Positions 1-11,427 of a stretch of DNA of 64,000 nt are shown piece after piece. The notes under the pieces were generated by a model. It did not search any database. It saw only the letters and a list, made by a program, of their open reading frames with translations, and was not told where the DNA came from. How positions within the stretch are numbered: the stretch's first letter is position 1; every line of letters begins with the position of its first letter. A program made the position numbers and the translations under genes. The DNA comes from Candidatus Protistibacter heckmannii (lineage in GTDB: Bacteria; Pseudomonadota; Gammaproteobacteria; Burkholderiales; Burkholderiaceae), in NCBI GenBank assembly GCA_025050535.1, contig JALBVF010000004.1:62001-126000 (forward strand), read 5' to 3'.

Positions 1-57
1 CACTTACAAAGTTTTCTTGAAAACGGCCTGAGAACTGCAAGGATTTGTAAGGATTTG

Positions 58-624
58 TCATTTTTTATCGACAAAAACCGTGAAATCGGATACCGGCGCC
101 CGTTCGGTCTCCAGCTGGTTTTCCACCGCCCCGGGGTCGGCATAGCCCAGGGCCATGCCGCAGACCACCGCTGTCTTCTCCTGGTCCATCCAGAGAAAAT
201 CGACGATCAGCCGGTGGAAATAGATAAAGGCCGCCTGCGGGAAAGTGTCCAGCCCGCGGGCCATCGCGGCCAGCATCACGCTTTGCGAGAACATGCCGTA
301 ATCGAGCCAGCTGCCCTGCTCCATGATCCAGTCGATGGTGAAGATCAGGCCCACAGGCGCGCCGAAGAAATTGTAGTTGCAGCCCATCTGCGCCTCTATC
401 GCAGCCTTTTCGCCGCGGCCAATGCCCAGCAGGCCGTACAGCGACCAGCCGAGCTTGCGGCGCCGCTCCAGATACGGCGAGCCCCAGGTGCGCGGATAGT
501 ACGCATAGCCCTCGTCCTGGACGGCCATGCGCTCTGGATCGGCGCGCACTTCGGCGATGCGCCGCGACAGCGCCTCGCGGGCATCGCCGGCGAGGACGGT
601 GACTGCCGGTGGATACACTTTCAT
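58..624 (-). pseudogene. nitroreductase family protein, N-terminally truncated
   Basis: The product resembles the FMN-dependent nitroreductase fold from the segment after the first FMN-contact region onward; it reads VLAGDAREALSRRI near the start and ends TVFVDKK. Intact family members have about 40-50 more N-terminal residues, including the Arg-Arg-Ser FMN contact and the Gln-Pro-Trp segment, and neither is found in any frame upstream. The ATG at 624 has AAAGG upstream, but this may be fortuitous. The upstream flank ends in an IS630 remnant about 100 bp away. I infer an N-terminal deletion and a probably non-functional protein. The family call is fairly sure and the substrate is unknown. Confidence 0.65.
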
Positions 625-721
625 ACGCTGCCTTTCATAGGATTGCCATGAACACGTGCGGTCTCGTTGACCGCGCTGCGGATTCACGGCCAGCGCCGGT
701 GGACGCGCACCCTGCGCGCCA

Positions 722-1383
722 TTGACGCGGCAATATAAAGATTTAACTTATTATCATTTCTGACATCGAATCGGCATGGAAAAAGAAGACGCTCAATACC
801 AAAAACTGGAGCAACTGCACGAGAGGCGAAAGCAGGTCGTGAGGTTGCATCGGAAGGGATACGGAGTCATGGGGTTTCACGCCGAAAAAGCCGATCAAGC
901 GCGCTTACGAACAGCGACCGGAGGCTGTCAAGCAGTGGATCGATCAGGAGTATCTGGCCATCGAGAAGCGTGCCAAGGCCAAAGGTGGCGAGACTCACTG
1001 GGGTGACGAAACCGCGTTCATCGAGTTCTTCGAGGCGCTGGTGGCCGATGGCTAGCGCGCGGGAAAGAAAGTGTTCCTGATCCTCGACAACCTCAGCGTG
1101 CATCACTGCAAGCCGGTCAAGGCATGGCTTGCCGAGCACCAAGCCGACATCGAAGTCTTTTACCTGCCCAGCTACAGCCCGGAGCTCAATCTGGATGAGC
1201 GACTCAACGCCGACCTGAAACATGTCATCAGCACACGAGTCCCCGTCAGAACAAAGGCCAAATTCCACGCCGCAGCAAAGAACCACATGGCGTTCATCGA
1301 AACCCATTCCGAACGCGTGAAATCCTACTTCCAGGATCCCCGCATCAAATACGCCGCACGAAAACTTCTTCCTGCCGGATCAA
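722..1383 (+). mobile_element. IS630-family remnant (copy C), internally deleted
   Basis: Both ends match the two complete IS copies in this window: left TTGACGCGGCAATAT and right GCCGGATCAA, followed by TA. The transposase start (MEKEDAQYQK, from 776) is in place, but about 100 codons are missing after GYGVM. A second deletion joins WGDETA to the segment before the second catalytic Asp. There is a TAG stop near 1052 and a frame change. The right flank has the expected TA, but the left flank is CA, so one target duplication has decayed. The element cannot make transposase. Confidence 0.9.
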
Positions 1384-1820
1384 TAGGCGTGCAGCAAGGG
1401 CTGGAGCTCCTCGCGCAGGGCCTGCGGCAAGGCCGCCGGCCGCCGGCTGGCCCGGGCCACATAGACATGAACGAAGTGTCCCTGCGTGGCCTCGGCCTGC
1501 TCGCCGCGGCGGAACAGCGCGATCTTGTAGCGCACGCTGCTGTTGCCGATCTTCGCGATGCGCAGGCCCGCCTCGATCGCCTCAGGCAAGGCCAGCGGCG
1601 CGAAGTAGTTGCCGTGGCTTTCGATGACCAGGCCGATGACGGGACTGCGTTCGATGTCCAGCACGCCCTTCTCCACCAAGAAGGCATTCACCACGGTGTC
1701 GAAGAAGCTGTAATAGACAACGTTGTTGACATGCCCGTAGGCGTCGTTGTCCATCCAGCGGCTCGTGATGGTTTGAAAGTGACGGTAATTGCTGCGAAGT
1801 TCCGCGCTTAGCTTTTCCAT
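1380..1820 (-). CDS. acyl-CoA thioesterase, hotdog fold (4HBT type)
   Basis: The protein has about 146 residues with the hotdog thioesterase signature near the N-terminus (DNDAYGHVNNVVYYSFFDT). This family hydrolyses acyl-CoA thioesters in the cytoplasm. I chose the ATG at 1820, which has AAGG 9 nt upstream, over a TTG at 1847 that lies inside the preceding gene. The last Tyr codon and the TGA stop lie within or across the end of the IS630 remnant, so the native C-terminus has been replaced. The conserved core is complete, so it may still function. It lies directly after the broken EamA transporter on the same strand, probably once co-transcribed. Confidence 0.75.
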   Translation of the reverse strand: MEKLSAELRSNYRHFQTITSRWMDNDAYGHVNNVVYYSFFDTVVNAFLVEKGVLDIERSPVIGLVIESHGNYFAPLALPEAIEAGLRIAKIGNSSVRYKIALFRRGEQAEATQGHFVHVYVARASRRPAALPQALREELQPLLHAY

Positions 1821-1833
1821 GTGTTTCAGCCTT

Positions 1834-2707
1834 TCAGGATCCGACAACCAGCGCCATGCCCGCCGCCGCGAGCAGCGAGAAGGTTTCTCAGAACAGCGCC
1901 GAGGACATGAACGCGGTGGTCGGCGGCGTGAGGTACATCAGGCTGGTGACCTTGGTGGCCTTGCCCTTGCGGATCATCATGAAGAGCAGCGAAGTCGCGC
2001 CGATGGACAGCGGCATGATGGACCAGAGCAAGGCGCCGGCGAGCGGCAGCGTCCAGTGCACTTCGCGGGTCTCGAACAGGAACATCGGCGGCAGGCAGGC
2101 GAGCGCGGAGACGCTGAACTGGATCAGCGACCCGGTGCGCAGATCGAAAACCGAGCAGAAGCGCTTCTGATACAGGGTGCCCACGGTGATGGAGAACAGC
2201 GCGAACACGCACAGCCACACGCCGATCATCGGCAGCCCGAGCACATGCAGCTTGTTCCAGACGACGAGCGTCACGCCTGCGATGCCGAAGAACAGGCCCA
2301 GCCAGGCGCGCGGCGAACTGCGCTCGCCCATCAAGCTACTGAACACCGCCGTGAGGATGGGCTGCAGCCCGACAATCAGCGCCAACAGACCCGCCGGCAG
2401 CCCCACGCGCGGCGGACCACACACCGCCCAGATAGCCCGCCTGCATCAGCAGCCCGGCCACGGCGATATGCCCGATCACGCGCCAGTCGAGCGCGCCCGG
2501 CATTGCGCTGGCGCCCGCACCTGCGTCCACAACCGGCTGCGCCCCACGGCGCGGCCAGGGCGCATGCCACAGCGCCATCAGCGGCAGCATGCAGACCACC
2601 ACGCCGCCATAGCGCATGAACAGCACGGTCATCGGCTCGGCGTACGGCATGCTGTACTTCCCCGCGATAAATCCGGCGCTCCAGAGCAGGACAAACACAA
2701 AGGGCAT
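1834..2707 (-). pseudogene. EamA/DMT-family transporter, disrupted
   Basis: Two fragments together give a 10-TM drug/metabolite transporter. The N-terminal part (MPFVFVLLWSAGFIAGKYS) breaks by frameshift near 2410. The second part (AGLLALIVGLQPILTAVF onward) continues in another frame to an in-frame TGA at 1888-1890. After that stop the same frame reads ETFSLLAAAGMALVVGS and ends at 1834. The family has Phe-Gly-Glu here, so a GGA to TGA change is the simplest explanation. Substrate unknown. With both a frameshift and a nonsense codon, this is a pseudogene rather than a sequencing slip. Confidence 0.8.
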
Positions 2708-3135
2708 CAACAGCTGCAAAACGCCCTCCCTGTGCAGAAACAATAAAACACGAAACTGTCGCGAGACGGCGCTACCATGAGCGCTCGACACGGCGAAATC
2801 AAAAAAGCCGGAAAGTATGGAAGCTTGCGGCGGATGGATCGCCAACGCGGAAGTCCCTGCGATTTTCCATTTTTACCGCGATTTGTAGCAAATTTCCCTC
2901 GCCGGGCAGGCGGACCGCCCCGGAGCTGCAAGCCCGGCATTCACCAGATAGTGAAAAACTGGGAATTATTCAAACGGCCTGATATTTCAAAACCTTGAAA
3001 TAAGTAGAAAAGCAGACAAATTCAACAAATTTTCTGCAATGAAAAAATATTTGTTGACAAACTGATTCCATAAACAACAATTAGCATTGTTGCGGCGCAC
3101 AATTCACTGTATTCAAGACGGATTTCAAACCACCT
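2708..3135. other. intergenic region between transporter remnant and phasin gene
   Basis: 428 bp, becoming AT-rich after about 2940. The only functional signal I see is the phasin promoter near its right end. Short open frames here have no recognisable family features. Confidence 0.5.
3054..3082 (+). promoter_or_regulatory. probable sigma-70 promoter of the phasin gene
   Basis: A perfect TTGACA at 3054-3059 is followed after 17 bp by ACAATT, a weak -10. An odd palindrome TGCGGCGCA lies just downstream (about 3090-3098), flanked by TTGT and CACAA. It could be a site for a PhaR-type repressor, which controls phasins in related bacteria, but this is only a suggestion. Confidence 0.45.
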
Positions 3136-3627
3136 ATGAGCCTAGCAATGATGACGCCAGAGCAAGTGACCGCCGCCCACAAGGCAAACCTCGAAACCCT
3201 GTTTGGCCTCACCACGAAGGCCTTCGAAGGTGTCGAGAAACTGGTCGAACTGAATCTGCAAGTCGTGAAAGCCAATCTGGAAGACACCGCCGACCACGCC
3301 AAGAAGGCCGTGTCCGTGAAGGACGCGCAAGAGCTGCTGGCCATGCAGGCTGCCCTGGTGCAGCCCATCGCCGAGAAGGTCCTGGCCTACAGCCGTCACC
3401 TCTACGAGATCGCCAGTGAAACGCAATCGGCCTTCACCAAGAGCGCCGAAGCCCAGATCTCCGAGCATACCCGTAAGCTGCAAGAGCGGGTGGACAGCCT
3501 CTCGAAGAACGCCCCGGCCGGTTCGGAAAGCGCCGTCGCCATGCTGAAGACCGCCATCAGCGCCGCCACCGGCGCGCTGACCAAAGCCGCGACGCAAGCC
3601 AGCCGCGCCGCCACGAAGAAGGCCTGA
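3136..3627 (+). CDS. phaP: phasin, PHA granule-associated protein
   Basis: The 163-residue protein is amphipathic and helical, with the usual betaproteobacterial phasin features: an N-terminal segment with [20 protein letters not shown], continuous helix to about residue 120, and an Ala/Lys-rich tail ending RAATKKA. Phasins coat polyhydroxyalkanoate granules and control their size and number, so the organism probably stores PHA. The gene is monocistronic: it has its own promoter upstream and a strong terminator at 3668-3701. It is intact, in contrast to both neighbours. Confidence 0.92.
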   Translation: MSLAMMTPEQVTAAHKANLETLFGLTTKAFEGVEKLVELNLQVVKANLEDTADHAKKAVSVKDAQELLAMQAALVQPIAEKVLAYSRHLYEIASETQSAFTKSAEAQISEHTRKLQERVDSLSKNAPAGSESAVAMLKTAISAATGALTKAATQASRAATKKA

Positions 3628-3667
3628 GCCTCACGCTGCGCTTCCCTCCCCGCCTCGAGCGGGGAAT

Positions 3668-3701
3668 AAAAAAGCCCGAGGTGTTCGCCTCGGGCTTTTT
3701 G
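3668..3701 (+). terminator. rho-independent terminator after phaP
   Basis: GCCCGAGG pairs with CCTCGGGC across a TGTTCG loop, followed by TTTTTGTTT and preceded by an A tract. It could act on both strands and also serve the M20 remnant. Confidence 0.9.
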
Positions 3702-3743
3702 TTTGGGGCGCCGCGCATCGGGCGCCGCCCCCTCGCCGGCCGC

Positions 3744-5073
3744 CTACTCGGAGGCCAGGCGCTTCACCAGCCGGTACAGAAACTCCCGCCCGTCGTAGAG
3801 CCGCTGCACCTCGATGCGCTCGTTCAGTCCATGCACGCCGTTGGACGCGGGTTCCGAGAACATGCCGGAGACGCCGTAGATTGGAATGCCACGGTTGCGC
3901 ATGAAGCGGCTGTCGGTCCCGCCGGTGCTCATGATGAGCACGACGGGCACGCCCGGCCACATCTGCGCGTTGAGTTCCTCCACCGCCTTCATCACGTCGG
4001 GACGCAGCGCCGAGGGCGGGATCGTCGTGCGGCAGGATGCGGCAGTTCACCGTCGCCTTGGCCGACTGCGGCAGGGCGTTCTAGGCGTGGCCAGCCTCCA
4101 CCGTCGTCGCCACGCAGGTGGTGCGAAGCTGGGCGTTGTAGAAGGCGTCCTTGGACAGGCGGGCGATGACCGCGTCGTCGGCCTTGCCCTGCGACACGGC
4201 GCACATGTCCTCGGCCGCCTGGCCGGTGCTGAAGTCCGCGCTGCGCTCGAAATACACCTTGGTCACCTCGGCGAGCTTCACCGGGAACTGGTATTCGACC
4301 AGCCGGTTGAGCGCCGCGGCGAGTTCGTAGATGGCGTTGTCGGGATGCGGCACCGAGCTGTGGCCGCCCGGATTGGTGACGGCGAATTCATAGGTGCCGA
4401 AGAGCTTCTCCGCGACCTGGATGCGCTGCAGCTTGGGCTTGCCCTCGCGCAGTTCGCCGCCGCCCTCGTTCAGGCCGAATTCCGCGTCGATCAGTTCGCG
4501 CTTGTTGCGCACCAGCCAGTCCTCGCTATTGGTCGGCACGCCGCCGCGCTCCTCGTCAGCGGTGAGCGCCAGGATCAGGTCGCGCTTGGGCTTGAAGCCT
4601 TCGCGCTTTAGCTGGGCCAGGATGGAGACGAAGGACGCCGCCATCGCCTTGTCGTCGATCGCGCCGCGCGCGATGAAATAGCCGCCCATCTCCTGCAGCA
4701 CGAAGGGATCGGTCTTCCAGTCCTCGCGCTTGGCCTCGACCACGTCGAGGTGGGCCAGCAGTAGCAGCGGCTTCTTGCTGCCGTCGCCCTTGAGGCGCGC
4801 CACCAGATTGCCCTTCTTCGGGAAGGGCTCGACGACCTCATAGTCTTTCTCGCCGAAGCCCGCGTCCACCATACGCTTGGCCATGCGGCGCGCGGCCAGG
4901 GTGTTGTCGTCCACCGAATGCGTGGTGTTGGTCTCGACCAGTTCCTTGTAAATTTCGCGGAAGGTCTGCAGCTCTGGACCTGGGGTCTGGGCCTGCGCGC
5001 CCATGAGCGGCGCGGCGAGCGCCGCCGTCAGCAGGACGGCCGGCCAAGCCGCCGGGAGGAATGGCACACGCAT
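3744..5073 (-). pseudogene. M20/M25/M40 metallopeptidase, exported, disrupted
   Basis: The N-terminal 330 residues read well: a Sec signal peptide (about 1-29), then metal-ligand motifs LLAHLDVV (His, Asp), AIDDK and TADEERGG. An in-frame TAG follows GHA at 4081-4083, where the family continues as GHAxNALPQ. The frame resumes NALPQSAKATVNCRILPHDDP and then meets a deletion with frame change near 4020. The sequence after the junction is ALRPDVMKAVEEL, leading to the normal C-terminus ending YRLVKRLASE. Roughly 60-80 residues appear to be missing. The enzyme would have been a periplasmic Zn peptidase or amidohydrolase. Confidence 0.85.
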
Positions 5074-5100
5074 GGGCTTCTCCTTGTCGTTGTCGTTATA

Positions 5101-5125
5101 AAAAGGCGGCCGAAGCCGCCTTTTT
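5101..5125 (-). terminator. terminator of the aceE-aceF-lpdA operon
   Basis: On the minus strand GGCGGC pairs with GCCGCC closing a UUCG tetraloop, with A and T tracts on either side. It lies 20 bp beyond the lpdA stop. The same 16-bp core is reused after glnA. Confidence 0.9.
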
Positions 5126-5144
5126 CACCGCTCGCCCGCGCGCC

Positions 5145-6893
5145 CTACTTCTTCTGCGGCGGCAGGTCCGTGCACACGCCTTCAAACAACTCCGCCGCCA
5201 TGCCCACAGATTCGGTGAGCGTGGGATGTGGATGGATGGTCTTGCCGATGTCGGTCGCATCCGCGCCTATCTCCACCGCCAGGCAGAGCTCGCCGATCAG
5301 GTCACCGGCATGCGTGCCGACGACCGCGCCGCCGATCAGGCGATGCGTCTCCGGATCGAAGATCAGCTTGGTGAAGCCCTCATCGCGGCCGTTGGCGATG
5401 GCGCGGCCGCTCGCGGCCCAGGGGAACACCGCCTTCTTGAAAGGGATGCCCTGCGCCTTGCACTGCTCCTCGGTCTTGCCGGCCCAGGCCACCTCCGGAT
5501 CGGTGTAGGCCACCGAGGGAATCTGCAGCGCGTCGAAGTAGGCCTTCTCGCCGTGCGCGGCCTCGGCCGCCACGTGCGCCTCGTGCACCGCCTTGTGCGC
5601 CAGCATCGGCTGGCCGACGATGTCGCCGATGGCGAAGATGTGCGGCACATTGGTGCGCATCTGCTTGTCCACGGGGACGAAGCCGCGCTCGTCCACCGCC
5701 ACGCCGGCCGCTTCCGCGCCGATCACCTTGCCGTTGGGCCGGCGGCCCACGGCGACCAGCACCAGGTCGTAGCGCTGCACCTCGGCGGGCGCGCCCTCGC
5801 CCTCGAACTTCACGTAGATGCCGTCGGGCCTGGCCTCGCCGGCCACCGTCTTGGTCTTGAGGAAGATATTGTCGAAACGCGGCTTGTTGACCTTCTCCCA
5901 GACCTTGACCAGATCGCGGTCCGCGCCCTGCATTAGGCCGTCGAGCATTTCCACTACGTCGATGCGCGCGCCCAGTGTGCTGTACACCGTCGCCATTTCC
6001 ATGCCGATGATGCCGCCGCCGATGACCAGCATCTTCTTCGGCACCGAGGTCAGCAGCAGCGCGCCGGTGCTGTCCACCACGCGCGGATCCTCCGGCATGA
6101 AGGGCAGCTTCACCGCCTGACTGCCGGCGGCGATCACCGCCTTCTGGAAGCGCACCACCTTTTTCTCGCCGGCGCGCTGCTGGCCTTCGCCAGTCGTCGC
6201 ATCCACTTCGAGATGATGCGCGTCGAGGAATTGGCCATAGCCGCGCAGCACCGTGACCTTGCGCATCTTCGCCATGCCCGTGAGGCCCGTGGTCAGCTTG
6301 CCGACCACGCTAGCCTTGAACGCGCGCAGCTTCTCCAGGTTCACCATCGGCGCGGAATACGCGATGCCGTGGTGCACCATGGTCTTGACCTCGTCCATCA
6401 CCGACGCGGTGTGCAGCAGCGCCTTGGAAGGAATGCAGCCCACGTTCAGGCACACGCCGCCCAGCGTCGAATACCGCTCCACCAGCACCGTGCTCATGCC
6501 CAGGTCGGCCGAGCGGAAGGCGGTGCTGTAGCCGCCGGGGCCGGAGCCCAGGACCAGCATCTCGCATTCGACATCGACCTTGCCGGCGTAGCTGCCGGCA
6601 GGAAGCGGCGCAACGACGGGAGCAGCAGCGGGCTTGGCCGGCGCGGCGGCGGCCAAGCCGGCGTCCACCACCGCGATCACGCTGCCCACGCTCACCTTGT
6701 CGCCCACCTTGACCTTCACTTCCTTGACCGTGCCGGCCACGTTGCTGGGCACTTCCATGCTGGCCTTGTCCGACTCCAGCACCAGCAGCGACTGCTCGGA
6801 CGCAATCGCGTCGCCCGGCTTGATCAGCACCTCGATGACTTCCACGTCCTTGAAGTCGCCGATGTTCGGCACCTTGACTTCGATCTGGCTCAT
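5145..6893 (-). CDS. lpdA: dihydrolipoyl dehydrogenase, E3 of pyruvate dehydrogenase, with N-terminal lipoyl domain
   Basis: This 582-residue flavoprotein reoxidises dihydrolipoamide and passes electrons to NAD. Residues 1-78 form a lipoyl domain with acceptor Lys43 in SDKAS, then an Ala/Pro linker to about 100. The FAD motif GSGPGG is at 116-121 and the redox-active disulfide is Cys148/Cys153 ([13 protein letters not shown]). An NAD-binding GGGIIGME segment follows, and the C-terminus has HPHPTLTE with the active-site His. A fused lipoyl-E3 is typical of pyruvate-specific complexes in betaproteobacteria. It lies 16 bp after aceF and is the last gene of the operon. It is intact. Confidence 0.97.
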   Translation of the reverse strand: MSQIEVKVPNIGDFKDVEVIEVLIKPGDAIASEQSLLVLESDKASMEVPSNVAGTVKEVKVKVGDKVSVGSVIAVVDAGLAAAAPAKPAAAPVVAPLPAGSYAGKVDVECEMLVLGSGPGGYSTAFRSADLGMSTVLVERYSTLGGVCLNVGCIPSKALLHTASVMDEVKTMVHHGIAYSAPMVNLEKLRAFKASVVGKLTTGLTGMAKMRKVTVLRGYGQFLDAHHLEVDATTGEGQQRAGEKKVVRFQKAVIAAGSQAVKLPFMPEDPRVVDSTGALLLTSVPKKMLVIGGGIIGMEMATVYSTLGARIDVVEMLDGLMQGADRDLVKVWEKVNKPRFDNIFLKTKTVAGEARPDGIYVKFEGEGAPAEVQRYDLVLVAVGRRPNGKVIGAEAAGVAVDERGFVPVDKQMRTNVPHIFAIGDIVGQPMLAHKAVHEAHVAAEAAHGEKAYFDALQIPSVAYTDPEVAWAGKTEEQCKAQGIPFKKAVFPWAASGRAIANGRDEGFTKLIFDPETHRLIGGAVVGTHAGDLIGELCLAVEIGADATDIGKTIHPHPTLTESVGMAAELFEGVCTDLPPQKK

Positions 6894-6909
6894 GTTGCGC
6901 TCCCTTCGC

Positions 6910-8472
6910 TTACAGCGCGGCGCGGCGGAAGTCGCCGACCAGCTGCGCGATATAGGCGTTGAAGCGGGTCGCCAGCGCGCCGTCGATCACGCGGTGGTCG
7001 GCGGTGAGCGACAGCGGCATGATCAGGCGCGGCTGGAAGGCCTTGCCGTCCCAGACCGGCTTGGTCGCGCTCTTGCTCACGCCCAGGATCGCCACCTCGG
7101 GCGCGTTGACGATGGGCGCGAAGCCCGTGCCGCCGATGCCGCCCAGACTGGAGATGGTGAAGGTCGCCCCCTGCATCTGGTCGCCCTTGAGCTTGCCATC
7201 GCGGGCCAGACCGGCGAGTTCGGAGGTCTCATTGGCGATCTCGATCACGCCCTTCTTGTCGGCGTTCTTGATCACCGGCACCACCAGGCCGTTGGGCGTG
7301 TCCGCCGCGAAGCCGATGTTGTAGTACTGCTTGAGGACGAGGTTGTCGCCGTCGAGCGAGGAGTTGAAGGCCGAGAATTTCTTCAGCGCCACCACGCTCG
7401 CCTTGATCAGGAAGGCGAGCATCGTGACCTTCACTCCGGACTTCTGGTTCTCGGCGTTGAGCTGCTGGCGCAGGGCTTCCAGGTCGGTGATGTCGGCGTC
7501 CTCATGGTAGGTGACCGCCGGGATCATCACCCAGTTGCGCGCCAGATTGGCGGCGGAGAGCTTCTGGATGCGCGACAGCGGCTTGGTCTCGATCGGGCCG
7601 AACTTGGAGAAATCGATCTTCGGCCAGGGCAGCAGATTGAGTTCGCCGCCGCCCGATGCGGCCGCCGCGGGCGCGGCGCCCGTCATCACGCCCTTGACGA
7701 AGTTCTGCACGTCGGACTGTGTGATGCGGCCCTTTTGGCCCGTGCCCGGCACCTTGCTCACGTCCACGCCCAGCTCGCGCGCGAACTTGCGCACCGAGGG
7801 GCTGGCGTGGGCGCGGCCCGCCGGCGTGACGGATGCGCTGGCGGCCGCGGCCGGCTTGGCCGCAGGAGCCGTGGCCGGCGCGGCAGGCGCGGGAGCAGGA
7901 GCGGCGGCAGCCGGCACCGCCGCGGGAGCCGCCGCGTTCGCGCCGGCCTCCAGCAGAATCAGCAGGCGGCCTTCGCTGACCGAATCGCCCACTTTGACCT
8001 TCACTTCCTTGACCGTGCCGGCCTTCGGCGCGGGCACGTCCATGCTAGCCTTGTCGGATTCGAGCGTGGCGATGGTCTGGTCGGCCTTGATCACGTCGCC
8101 GGCCTTCACCAGCACTTCGATCACGGGCACGTCCTTGTAGTCGCCGATGTCGGGCACCTTGACCTCGACCACCTTGCCAGCGGCCGGGGCGGCGGGGGCA
8201 GGAGCAGCCGCGGGCGCCGGAGCGGGAGCGGCAGCGCCCTCCTCCACCACGACGATCAGCGAGCCTGCGCTCACCGTGTCGCCCACCTTGACCCGCACTT
8301 CCTTGACCATGCCGGCCTTGGACGAAGGCACGTCCATGCTGGCCTTGTCGGACTCGAGCGTGATGAGGGTCTGGTCCACGGCGACCACGTCGCCCGCCTT
8401 GACCAGCACCTCGATCACCGGCACATCCTTGTAGTCGCCGATATCGGGGACTTTGACTTCCACTTGGCTCAT
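6910..8472 (-). CDS. aceF: dihydrolipoyllysine acetyltransferase, E2 of pyruvate dehydrogenase
   Basis: The 520-residue E2 core transfers the acetyl group to CoA. Two lipoyl domains are visible, with acceptor lysines at 43 and 141 (both [10 protein letters not shown]), each followed by an Ala/Pro-rich flexible linker. A peripheral-subunit-binding domain follows ([15 protein letters not shown]), then the catalytic chloramphenicol-acetyltransferase-like domain with DHRVIDG near the C-terminus. It lies 22 bp downstream of aceE and 16 bp upstream of lpdA, clearly one operon. It is intact. Confidence 0.97.
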   Translation of the reverse strand: MSQVEVKVPDIGDYKDVPVIEVLVKAGDVVAVDQTLITLESDKASMDVPSSKAGMVKEVRVKVGDTVSAGSLIVVVEEGAAAPAPAPAAAPAPAAPAAGKVVEVKVPDIGDYKDVPVIEVLVKAGDVIKADQTIATLESDKASMDVPAPKAGTVKEVKVKVGDSVSEGRLLILLEAGANAAAPAAVPAAAAPAPAPAAPATAPAAKPAAAASASVTPAGRAHASPSVRKFARELGVDVSKVPGTGQKGRITQSDVQNFVKGVMTGAAPAAAASGGGELNLLPWPKIDFSKFGPIETKPLSRIQKLSAANLARNWVMIPAVTYHEDADITDLEALRQQLNAENQKSGVKVTMLAFLIKASVVALKKFSAFNSSLDGDNLVLKQYYNIGFAADTPNGLVVPVIKNADKKGVIEIANETSELAGLARDGKLKGDQMQGATFTISSLGGIGGTGFAPIVNAPEVAILGVSKSATKPVWDGKAFQPRLIMPLSLTADHRVIDGALATRFNAYIAQLVGDFRRAAL

Positions 8473-8494
8473 TGCGCTTGTCTCCGAATCGGTC

Positions 8495-11191
<2,697 letters not shown>

Positions 11192-11218
11192 GATCGTCTC
11201 CTGGGAAAAGTTTCAGGC

Positions 11219-11247
11219 ATTGTAGGTAGCGGACTGTGGCCAGACAA
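11219..11247 (-). promoter_or_regulatory. probable sigma-70 promoter of aceE
   Basis: On the minus strand TTGTCT (11247-11242) and TACAAT (11224-11219) are separated by exactly 17 bp, giving a leader of about 20 nt before the aceE ATG. Confidence 0.65.
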
Positions 11248-11376
11248 TGAAAATTTCAAATGACGATAGTATTTTTTATATTGTAAAAAACGACCCGCGA
11301 AGCCCTTAATTTTCTGGGGTGCGGCAATTTTCACAGGTTTTTTCATTTCACTCCCCGCTTGTCTTACACTAGCGTG

Positions 11377-11427
11377 ATGTTCCTCACCGTTTCCCCCTTC
11401 TCCGCGGCTTGGCGCGGGGCTTGGTGA
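11377..11427 (+). CDS. possible 16-residue upstream ORF of the sensor kinase
   Basis: An ATG at 11377 opens a 16-codon frame (MFLTVSPFSAAWRGAW). Its TGA overlaps the likely GTG start of the downstream kinase as GTGA. A TACACT hexamer just upstream could be a -10. No strong Shine-Dalgarno is visible. It may be a coupled leader peptide or chance. Confidence 0.25.
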   Translation: MFLTVSPFSAAWRGAW

